Origin: Hevea brasiliensis | Taxonomy: Eukaryota; Streptophyta; Magnoliopsida; Malpighiales; Euphorbiaceae | DNA: 64,000 bases | NCBI RefSeq assembly: GCF_030052815.1 | Contig: NC_079509.1 | Location: 42,216,750 to 42,280,749, forward strand | Reading direction: 5' to 3' | Shown: one piece after another, positions 55,574 to 64,000 of the stretch | How positions within the stretch are numbered: position 1 is the stretch's first letter | Layout: each line of letters starts with the position of its first letter | Made by a program: the position numbers and the translations under genes | The notes under the pieces: model-generated | Told to the model about the DNA's origin: nothing | The model's input: only the letters and a program-made list of their open reading frames with translations | Database searches by the model: none

Positions 55574-56392
55574 GACTTGCTTTGTAAGTTGATTTTAATT
55601 TCCTGCATTTAAATTTTCCTGCTATCAACCTCTGGTTCCTTGATCTAAGTTGATTTTAATTTCATGCAATTTAAATTTATGTCATCAACCTGTGGTTCCT
55701 TGATCTAAGTTGATTTTAATTTCATGCAATTTTAAATTTCCTGTTATCAACCTCTGGTTCCTTGATCTAAGTTGATTTTAATTTCATGCAATTTACATTT
55801 CCTGTTATCAACCTCTGGTTCCTTGATCTAAGTTGATTTTAATTTCTTGCAATTTACATTCCTGCTATCAACCTCTGGTTCCTTGATCTAAGTTGATTTT
55901 AATTTCCTGCAATTTAAATTTCCTGTTATCAACCTCTGGTTCCTTGATCTAAGTTGATTTTAATTTCATGCAATTTACATTTCTGTCATCAACCTCTGGT
56001 TCCTTGATCTAAGTTGATTTTAATTTCTTGCAATTTACATTTCCTGTTATCAACCTCTGGTTCCTTGATCTAAGTTGATTTTAATTTCATGCAATTTAAA
56101 TTTATGTCATCAACATCTGGTTCCTTGATCTAAGTTGATTTTAATTTCATGCAATTTTAAATTTCCTGTTATAAACCTCTGGTTCCTTGATCTAAGTTGA
56201 TTTTAATTTCATGCAATTTAAATTTATGTTATCAACCTCTGGTTCCTTGATCTAAGTTGATTTTAATTTCATGCAATTTAAATTTATGTTATCAACCTCT
56301 GGTTCCTTGATCTAAGTTGATTTTAATTTCATGCAATTTAAATTTCCTGTTATCAACCTCTGGTTCCTTGATCCAAGTTGGTTTTAATTTTC
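55574..56392 (+). repeat. Tandem repeat, about 13 copies of 60-62 bp
   Basis: GGTTCCTTGATCTAAGTTGA occurs at 55634, 55694, 55756, 55817, 55877, 55938, 55998, 56059, 56119, 56181, 56241, 56301 and (one base changed) 56362. Units alternate between a CCTGTTATCAACC and a TATGTCATCAACC version before this block. The array lies between pol and the polypurine tract, so it is in the element's 3' UTR. Confidence 0.95.
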
Positions 56393-56518
56393 TAGTATTC
56401 TAACTTCCGTTGCCAATTTCTAGGTCATTAACTTAGGTACACCTAATCGTCCAAAATATGAGTCTGAATCTTTACATAATTCCTACACAGAAATTTTTTC
56501 CTTTAATAGAAATTATGT

Positions 56519-56531
56519 AAAGAGGGGCAGC
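56519..56531 (+). promoter_or_regulatory. Polypurine tract of the Ogre/Tat element
   Basis: AAAGAGGGGCAGC directly before TGTCGACACC, the start of the 3' LTR. Confidence 0.85.
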
Positions 56532-57363
56532 TGTCGACACCATATTTTGGCCGATCCCCAAAATCAATAAAACTTTGAAACCAATCCCCGGTACTAAGTC
56601 TCCTTTGGACAGCTAATCACATTCCCGATCCCTCTTTGATAGGCAGTCACAATTCTGATCTCTCCTCACAAAGAATTAAATCAAATTGTTAAGTTCTCGC
56701 ATCAGTCAAAGCTTTACCAGTCTATCGCTCACCGATCTCTCAAACCCATTGTCGAAACTCAGGACCCGTCAAGTATATTCCTGATAAATGAAATGAACTG
56801 GCACTAGATCTTTTCTTACCAGTTTTATTGTCGATCTCCCTTTCGAAAGTTTAAGAGCTAAGGTTTTGGTTCGGTTTAATGAGGATTCCGATCTTAAGTG
56901 TTCGAGTTAAATTTTCAATTTTAATCAAGTCCCATTCAACATTTCTTCCCCACCGATCTCATGCTTATTGTGCTTTCCGATCTCTTATACTTAGATTAAT
57001 AATTGCATTTAGTTCTTGTTTCGCTATGCTCATACAATCAAATACTTAGGCAATTCAGAGATTTTCCAATCACATCCATTCATTGAACAAAAGAGACATT
57101 CCATTTCATTTCATTTTTTTGTACAAGTTATTCAGCTGGAGGATCACCCCCAGCCTAATTTACATTTTGCTCACTCTCTCTCTCACCCTCAGCTTCCTCC
57201 TCACTGTCCTCATCGTCGCCCCAGAGCAGTCGGCCATCCAAGAGAAGTCCTCCTCTGGTAACGCTCGAGTTCGACCAAGAGGCCCTTGTGAGCATTCACA
57301 TAGGCTCCGGTTATTCCAGTCACCATCTATTCATCTTTCTCATTAAGCTCCTCGTCTTTCTCC

Positions 57364-58712
57364 TTAAGCTCCTTGATGAGTTGAGCGACTGAGCGGCCGT
57401 TGGCACATGGCGCTGGACTTCTCGAGAACCCGATTCCTTTCAGCCAGGACATGAGACTGTTCGACCAGCTTGTCTTCATAAAACTTCGCCCGCCCCTCAA
57501 CTTGAGATATATAATCCTGAGCGGATGAGAGTTGGGATCGGAGGGAAGCCACTTCCTGATTTTTCTTCCCGATCTCCTTACCCAGACGCTGAACCTTTTC
57601 CCGAACCATGGTCTGATTCACCAGGCACTCCACGTTCAGGCTCATGGATTGAGTCAAGATATCATCAAGGCTGTTCGGGATAGCTTTGTCCCGATCCTCG
57701 AAGGAAGATGGAAGACCCCAAGACTTTGGCAAAACCGAGTTCTCCGAGCAGTTCGGTTATTCTTGAGAATCGATCGATGCACAGCGCCATGAGAAGAGGC
57801 CCTCGCAGAAGATTGAGAAGGACCCCTTTCTGTGCTTGGAACAATTGGAAGAGGTGGAGGCTGCTCTTCCGATCTAGGAGGAGATCGGACAGCTTCTGCG
57901 GTCGGCGGACCCAAGGGTTGAGGCATCCAAACAAGAATACTTTTGAGTGGCAGCCTGACTCTTCAGATCCATCACTATTAAGCTATCCTCCTGGTTTAGG
58001 GTAATGCGCTTCGGAAGCAAGGGCCCCTGGTGCCACCACGGGGAAGTCCTCAAAGCGGCTCGGATCTTTGCTCCTCGGAATGAAGAAAGCAGTTCTTCCA
58101 ATTCTTAAGGGACGAGGGCAGATCTGAAAAGAGCCCGCAATGAGGCTTCGCCTGAAAGAACCAGTGTTCGTCATCCTTTCGGCGAGTTAGCCTATGCAGT
58201 TCGGCGAACACCTTAGCCGTAGGTCTGATTCCCTTAGCTCGGCACAGGCCTCGGAAGGCTACTAAGATCCTCCACGAGTTAGGGTGAACTTGAGCAATGC
58301 ACACTCGGTGAAGTTTTAGGACCTCCTTGTAGAAGTCATCTAGAGGGAACCGAAGACCGGCCTTTAACTGTTCCTCGTATACCATAACTCTGTCATTCTC
58401 CTCAAAAAAGTAATCGGCTCGGTGATAGCCGTGACATCGGATAAGTTCATACGAATCAGGACGAATACTGTACTCCTGGCCAAACGATTGCAGATCGGAT
58501 TCTCGAAGAACCGACGGTAGCTCGTCTATAGGGAGAGTCTCAATCCATGAAGAATGTGCAAGCCTTGATGGTGCGATCCGCCCCCGAGCTGGAACGGAGA
58601 CCCTAGGGGGTTCAGGTTGCGTGCTTGGCCCGACCACCTCTTCTTCATCGGACGACCACGAGAACTGAATGGAAGGAGGGCTCGCCGCTCTCTGACCTTC
58701 GGCGCCGCTCAT
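57364..58712 (-). pseudogene. Antisense ORF within the Ogre LTR (putative gypsy-type transposon protein)
   Basis: On the minus strand, ATG 58712 (MSGAEGQRAASPPSIQ) opens a frame to about 58050. A Ser/Pro/acidic start is followed by a folded-looking region: SYELIRCHGYHRADYFFEEN, MVYEEQLKAGLRFPLDDFYK, VCIAQVHPNSWRILVAFRGL and HWFFQAKPHCGLFSDLPSSL. This is the pattern of the plant family annotated as putative gypsy-type transposon protein (PF04195-like, from memory). After frame changes near 58100 and again around 57650-57930, a C-terminal coiled coil is readable at 57670-57410 (LGKEIGKKNQEVASLRSQLS, AERNRVLEK). It is therefore a broken copy of a roughly 450-codon gene encoded against the direction of the element. 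Function unknown. Confidence 0.7.
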
Positions 58713-58870
58713 TTTCAAAAGAAACAAAGAACTTAAACTAAAAAGAAGATCAAAGCCCTTACCGGAGTCTGATCGGCGTCGGAAGAAACTTGAGAAAATG
58801 AGAGAACTTCGGAGTTGTGAGCAAGAGACTGAAAATGGAATGAAAGAACAACTGGCTAACCCTTCACCCC

Positions 58871-58878
58871 TATTTATA
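58871..58878 (-). promoter_or_regulatory. TATA box upstream of the antisense ORF
   Basis: The complement reads TATAAATA in the context CTAGTATAAATAGGGG, about 160 bp before the ATG at 58712. That spacing would give a 5' UTR of roughly 130 nt. A good plant core promoter match, but not shown to be active. Confidence 0.55.
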
Positions 58879-59134
58879 CTAGTCCGAGCATTTAATGCTC
58901 ACGAGGTTCCAGGCAGTGCATCGGTTAACGGGATTCGCCAGCTGTTCTGACACGTCTCTCGAACATTCCGAGATCGGTTAATTGGAGATCGGCATAATAA
59001 GTTGAATATTTTGAATAAAGGATCAGTTAAGAGTCGTTTTGTTAGGAACCAGATCGGACAAATATATCAGAGATCGGAAAATAATCAATAAGATAATAAT
59101 TGGAGAAACAAGATTTTTATTTCCAAAAGATCGG

Positions 59135-59262
59135 ATTACATCATTAGGGCGATCTCTAGGGATCGGATTACAATAAAGGTCTAACTACATCATTTGGGCG
59201 ATCTCTAGAGATCTGATTACATTGAAAGATTACATCATTTGGGCGATCTCTAAGGATCGGAA
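59135..59262 (+). repeat. Three imperfect 45-49-bp repeats in the LTR
   Basis: TACATCATTTGGGCGATCTC-type blocks start at about 59135, 59184 and 59229, each followed by a GATCGGA or GATCTGATTACA block. Confidence 0.8.
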
Positions 59263-60260
59263 TACACTAGAGATCTGATTATATCAAAAGGCTGATCTAA
59301 GGATCAGTTTATAACTGATCCCAAGGATATTACCGACCGGATGCTTCATCCGCTGTCGGAACACCCAATATGATGAGAAGCCGAATGAACTCAGTTGAGG
59401 GACTCGAGATCGGTACAACCGAGGTCCGCAATACAGATCGGTCAAATCCAGTTCTCTCACCATCGTCAGTTAAGGTCATTCGATTACCGGGATCGTAAAT
59501 TTTCAGTCGGTGAGTAAAGAAGTCCATCGGAAAAAGATCAAAGCCACAGTTGTAGCCGGAACTTCCGCCGGAGCAGCTAGAACAGGAAAAGTAAGAAGGA
59601 AGAGAGGAAAATCAGATGAAGGAAATGTCTCTGTCGACAGGGGTATATATAGGGGAAAATGAGCATTTATTCTTTGAGCGAGCAAACGGCAACGCGGAAT
59701 CGAGGGCAATTAATGCTTTGACGAGCGGACTGAGGAAGGGAAAGATCGGAATAATAGATCGGAAGATAGGAGACCAGCATGAAAGATCGGAAAGAGCATG
59801 TGAAAGAGATCGAAAGAGGAGGATCGGAAGGCAAAAGAATAAGACAAATCCCAATAACCGTCGAGAATCGGGTAGAGGTAGTTAAAGCGTGGCGACGAGA
59901 TCTCCACCGCACGCCTAAGAATCGCCCACAATCTTTGACAGTGCGGGGTATGTCATGACAGTCCTGTACACCGCAATCTCCACCGTTGATCTCACTTGTA
60001 AGGACAAACCCGGAACCCTTGGATCAAGAGAGAAGATGACAATACCAGCGCCTTTCGCTCTTAGCCCTCAGATCGTTCCGGACAAGAAGATTTGGGACCG
60101 TTAGATCGAAAGAAGAAAAGGACAAATATTCTGAAGAGAGATCTCAGCCATTCATTTTGATTCTCTTTAGTTCCTGAACATCCGATCATGTCCTTCGAAA
60201 TCTTGACCCTCCATCTCCCTCAAAATACATCCTGACCCTTCATGGGGAGCACCCGATTCC

Positions 60261-60268
60261 TATAAATA
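60261..60268 (+). promoter_or_regulatory. TATA box of the Ogre LTR promoter
   Basis: TATAAATA in the context GATTCCTATAAATACTGC. It lies about 1.8 kb before the LTR end, in the sense direction. By position it is the likely U3 promoter that starts the element transcript. Confidence 0.6.
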
Positions 60269-61185
60269 CTGCATGAAAAGCTGCTCAAAGGACGGAAAAT
60301 ATAGGCAAGAGCGGTGACTATAGTGGAATAACTCAAACTTAATTCAGTTTGTTACTCGCTATTTTGAGTTTTCGTAGAAAAACTTTTGAAACTAGTTTTC
60401 AAGTGTTTTCTTGTAAAGGGATTGGAATCTGAAACTTTTCATTTTCAGTTCGTTCATTATCCTGTGGCACTCCCACTTTCTGTCTCTGTTATCCTCTATT
60501 TCCATTCATATTATCTAAGCTTAACTCCACTCAAGCTTGGTTATTTTGACCTGTTTACATTTTAACAAAGAATACTTCATTTCGAGCCAAACCACAGTCC
60601 TCCGGCTGCCAACCTGCAATCTTGCTACTTTTTACGATTCTGTAGTTAGTTCAATAGACTCGACTCCCTACAGATCAGTGTTAATATCGCCATTTTATTA
60701 AGTCTAGCTCTCGTTTCACGTATTTCCTTTGTTCTCTTTCTTATGCCTGTTGTTTTCTTTAAGTTTATGTCACGCTAAAAAAAAACAAAGCAAAAATATG
60801 TTCTAGTTTACTCCGTCTTTGGTTAACCCACACTTCCGTTAATCTTTATTATTTCTGAACGTAAGTCATCTAGTCCCAAGTTACGTAGAAACAGCTAGAC
60901 AAAATGTAGGTAACTGTGTTTGAATCACTAGGCTGACGTAGAAGGCGATCCGGCATAATGCCATAAGGCGGAATAAAAATCAAAACTCAGGTAAGTAAAA
61001 GGGTACAGATAGGATACTGATAAAGTGACCTTAGGGGAGATCAGCAAAATCCCGCATGACGCCCCTTATTTAGTCACAAAATGCCAACGAGTTAAAAGAA
61101 GTCTTATTTCGACCTTTGGCACCTTTAAATACCAGAACTCTTAAACTTAGTCTTTTAAGATATACAGCTGCGATCAGATTTCGAA

Positions 61186-61712
61186 GAGATCGGAGGAGAG
61201 TTCTTATCCGGTCTCAACTCAAAAATTTTAATAAACGTCTAGAGGAGATCGGAGGAGGGTTCTTATCCGATCTCCCCTCAAAATTTTAATAAACATTAAA
61301 AAGAGATCGGAGGAGAGTTCTTATCCGGTCTCAACTTAAAAATTTTAATAAACGTCTAGAGGAGATCGGAGGAGGGTTCTTATCCGATCTCCTCTCAAAA
61401 TTTTAATAAACATTAAAAAGAGATCGGAGGAGAGTTCTTATCCGGTCTCAACTCAAAAATTTTAATTAACGTCTAGAGGAGATCGGAGGAGGGTTCTTAT
61501 CCGATCTCCTCTCAAAATTTTAATAAACATTAAAAAGAGATCGGAGGAGAGTTCTTATCCGGTCTCAACTCAAAAATTTTAATTAACGTCTAGAGGAGAT
61601 CGGAGGAGGGTTCTTATCCGATCTCCCCCCAAAATTTTAATAAATAACTTAAAGAGATCGGAGGAGAGTTCTTATCCGATTCTCACACCAAATCTTAACC
61701 TGTACGTAAAAT
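61186..61712 (+). repeat. Dimeric tandem array (58+59 bp, nine monomers)
   Basis: GAGATCGGAGGAG starts at 61186, 61245, 61303, 61362, 61420, 61479, 61537, 61596 and 61654: spacings 59, 58, 59, 58 throughout. Odd monomers read GGAGAGTTCTTATCCGGTCTC and end near AACGTCTAGAG; even ones read GGAGGGTTCTTATCCGATCTC and end near AACATTAAAAA. The repeating unit is thus a 117-bp dimer. Each monomer has a GAGATCGGA...TCCGATCTC inverted pair. Confidence 0.95.
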
Positions 61713-62091
61713 AATCCCAAAACCAAGATGATTTGCGACACCAACTCACTAAGGTTGTCTCATTTACTTATGTATCTGGGTAATCCGAATTTAGTGAAAG
61801 ATCAAATATTCCTTTTACTAAAAGGACTAACATTCCCATTCAAGCCCTCCTAACCAATTTATAAAGAACGCCAAAATTAAATCTACTTACCCTTATTAAG
61901 GGACGAGGTGGGGTGCCTAACACCTTCCCCACCCGTTTACGGACCCCGAACCTAGAATCTCTGTCTTGAAGTGGTTTCATTTTTTCTCCAAATGGTTTTC
62001 TTTAGTTCCCCTCAAAACTAAGGTGGCGACTCCTCACTCCTTCCCACTTCGGTGAGTGATCGTCCAGGCGACCGCAAAATCCCTTGCGACA

Positions 62092-64000
62092 AGTCTCTTA
62101 GAACTTCCGGGTCTTTTTCAGCTGAAACACAAAATTTATAGTGTCTCAGTATCTTTACTTCATAAAAATTTCAATAACTAATTCCAATATGTTTAAACTT
62201 ATATTCTTGCAAATTTTCATGTTGAGGTTACTATTTATTATATTATTCTAGTCAAAATATTGACTTTCTTATACTTAAAAGGTATGGGAACTCCAACTAT
62301 CCTCACATACCACATTTTGGTCACCAATTTTGTTGGTTTTAGTTGTTTTCTCAAAACTTAGGTCTTTTAGGCAAACTTGCAAATTTTCAGTTTTAGTGTC
62401 ATATGTTGCACTATTCCATTGATTACTTTGCTGTTAGAATTTGGCTAAGTTTTCTTCATAGAAATTGTTCCTTATTGTCTTAACTTTATTCTTCTTTTTG
62501 AATCACTCCAATTGGAGTTTTGTAGCTCAAGTTATAGCCATTTGAATCATGGTTACCAGATTGGACTTAACCTAGATTTCTGGGCACCAAACTGGTTCTG
62601 GCAGTTTTAAGTCATCAACTTTGGATGGCCAAATGACTTGGTTAAAGGCATAATTTGGGTTTGTGTTCTTCATGAAAGTTTTAGGTCTATATCTCAACTT
62701 TCTACTGGTAAAATTTCAAGTCATTTAGCCCTGCCTAGCCCAAGTTATGGCTAAATGAACAAACACTATTCATTTAGTCATTTTTGTACAGGTCAGATTG
62801 CCTAATCCGGATTTGGTCAATTTGTTCACTAGGTTTTAGTCACTTTTTGGGCATGATTCCTAAATGAAAAATATGTCATTTTGTGTCTAGTTTCATTTCA
62901 AATTGGCCTCACACCAATTCCTTGTAAATTTTCAATTTTGATCCCTGAAAGGGACCTTGGTCATGCTGCCTGCATACTGCCCATAACCAGTCCGAATTTC
63001 CATTTGGTTCTAACACTTAGTCACAAATGACCATTTCTCACCTTAAACAAGGTCAAATACACCATTTGAATACTTCTCCAAATTTTTTTCTTTCAAACCC
63101 TAGGTGCCAAAACCCTAACTCCACTAATTTGTTACATTTAACTACTTCAAAGTATACCAACACCACTCCCATACTCATTAAAGCTCATGTCCACCCTTAA
63201 TTCAATCAAAACACATGCATACTCATAAAAACCCTAACTGACCGAAATTTGCATATAGCCATACAAGGATGTTTTCATTTCATTTTATGTTAATTTCTAA
63301 GTTTATCCAACTATAAACACAATTAATTCAACTAGAAAATCAAGTTTAGTTTACTAACCTTAGTGCAGAATTTTCTTTCCTCTTCAACTCCTTCCTTTCT
63401 TCTTTCTTTCTCCTTAACCCTTGTTTTCTAGTTGCCCAAACAAAATTTAATTATGGAACTTGCAATTTCTATGGCTGAAATTTGTTTTCTTTAAGCTCAC
63501 AAATGAGCTTTCATGGAGATTGTGAGAGAGAGAGGGTGAGAGAGAGAGACGGCAATGAAGAAGACTTTCCCCTTTTTTTTTTCTTTTCTTTTCTTTTTCT
63601 TTTATGTATTTATCCTTATGGAAGACCACTAATTCTCCAATTTTTTTTTAATTAGTGTTTATTGCATCATGCATGATGTCATCCATGATGTCATCACTTT
63701 TCACTTTTTCTTTTTCTTTTTTTTTCTATTATTTTTTTCATTAGTTCTTTAATTTAATTCCCGATCCTGAAATTTTCTTTTCTCTATTTTTATTTGACAG
63801 TTAGGTCAGGAGTCAGCTCTTGGGGTCAATTGACCAAATTGCCCCTCGCCGGTTCGACCCAGTTTGCAAATAATTCAATTTTTCTTTTAGATCCCTGACC
63901 TAATTATTTAACTGGCTTAACAATTCTTTTTTGTGATTTTCTCTTTTCCACTATGTTCGCAATAGTTCTAAGGACCGCGGCGTCACATTTTACAGTTCGA
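62092..64000. repeat. LTR fragment, same family as the solo LTR at 10158-13685
   Basis: Collinear with about 11440-13440 of that solo LTR, same strand (shared TCACATACCACATTTTGGT, GTTAGAATTTGGCTAAGTTT, CCTGAAAGGGACCTTGGTCA and the CATCATGCATGATG palindrome). The left part is missing because the Ogre element ends here, and the right part runs off the window. The small open frame at 63447-63629 is a low-complexity artefact. Confidence 0.9.

Larger units (their letters stand above)
44519..62091 (+). mobile_element. Ogre/Tat-type Ty3/Gypsy retrotransposon, 17.6 kb, 5'-truncated
   Basis: In order: last 25 bp of the 5' LTR (44519-44543); primer site TGGCGACTCCACTGGGGA (44547-44564); long leader; extra ORF1; gag; protease; G-patch; a probable intron; RT, RNase H, second RNase H and integrase; 3' UTR; purine tract; 5.56-kb 3' LTR (56532-62091). 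The extra ORF before gag, the second RNase H, the intron between protease and RT, this primer-site type and the very long LTR are the marks known for the Ogre/Tat lineage. The 5' LTR is almost all gone. Its right end lies in an LTR of the 10158-13685 family. Several stops and small frameshifts make the copy inactive, though the RT-integrase stretch is nearly open. Confidence 0.9.
56532..62091 (+). repeat. 3' LTR of the Ogre/Tat element, 5.56 kb
   Basis: Starts TGTCGACACCATATTTTGG and ends CAAAATCCCTTGCGACA, with TGTCG...CGACA inverted ends. It contains an antisense ORF (57364-58712), a short triplicated block (59135-59262), a sense TATA box (60261-60268) and a 117-bp dimeric array (61186-61712). 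The words GATCGG and CCGATC recur from 56550 to 61690. As only one full LTR is present, the left boundary rests on the purine tract and the inverted ends. Confidence 0.85.

Noticed and set aside
55241..55574. Lys-rich and Phe-rich frames after Ogre pol
   Set aside because: Produced by (A)nG runs in the 3' UTR; the meaningful signal there is the hairpin repeats.
59777..59793. AGATCGGAAAGAGC, nearly an Illumina adapter word
   Set aside because: It has one extra A, and the whole LTR is rich in GATCGG words, so adapter contamination is unlikely.
59616..59931. Open frames on both strands in the Ogre LTR near a TATATATA word
   Set aside because: No domain, strongly GATCGG-rich sequence; the frames are not linked to the antisense ORF.
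61186..61712. Regular direct repeats considered as a CRISPR array
   Set aside because: Eukaryotic retrotransposon LTR; the units are contiguous with no unique spacers.

Overview
The window is plant nuclear DNA, almost certainly from a eudicot. It holds two host genes with spliced exons, very AT-rich spacers, CT/TA/TTA microsatellites, and dense nested Copia, Gypsy, LINE and hAT-like elements. The repeat types would suit a TE-rich woody species such as a member of the Euphorbiaceae, but that is only a guess. Host content is small: the last two exons of a DNase I-like (endonuclease/exonuclease/phosphatase fold) gene at 6920-7347, and a complete five-exon gene for a TAG-type 3-methyladenine DNA glycosylase at 37586-40979. 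Everything else is mobile DNA or spacer.

Layout. 1-6685: an old LINE 3' end (poly-A at about 6657-6685) is split by a Copia-like LTR element (438-6565, TSD GAAGG). That element carries a deleted Copia element on the minus strand (957-3487) and two 5'-truncated LINE pieces in opposite orientations (4393-4895 and 5277-5929). 6920-7347: DNase I-like exons. 7348-10157: AT-rich spacer. 10158-13685: a 3.5-kb solo LTR (TSD TAGCT). 14053-17273: a second solo LTR (TSD ATAAA) hosting a 579-bp hAT-like element (TSD ATTTTATG). 18290-19367: a 1.08-kb hAT-like element (TSD GATATAGG). 20234-29403: a full-length but dead Ty3/Gypsy chromovirus on the minus strand, its 3' LTR carrying a 1.2-kb deletion. 29404-36600: AT-rich spacer with a 77-bp tandem repeat, a small hAT-like MITE and a long-TIR fold-back element. 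36640-40979: the glycosylase gene. 41627-44453: LTR and stub of another minus-strand Gypsy copy, cut off at a (TTA)n tract. 44519-62091: a giant Ogre/Tat-type Ty3/Gypsy element on the plus strand. 62092-64000: part of an LTR of the same family as the 10158-13685 solo LTR.

The Ogre/Tat element is the most informative part. In order it has a stub of 5' LTR, a PBS of the TGGCGACTCC type, an extra upstream ORF with coiled coil, gag with two CCHH/C knuckles, protease (broken), a G-patch, a probable short intron, RT, RNase H, a second RNase H, integrase, a 3' UTR, and a 5.56-kb 3' LTR. The 3' UTR holds four copies of a GNRA-capped hairpin whose outer stem varies in sequence yet keeps pairing, followed by 13 copies of a ~61-bp tandem repeat. 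The LTR carries an antisense gene-like ORF with its own TATA box and a dimeric 117-bp tandem array. The hairpin family and the antisense LTR gene are the best candidates here for something little described.

All calls come from reading the sequence by eye. Protein family names rest on remembered motifs; no database search was run.
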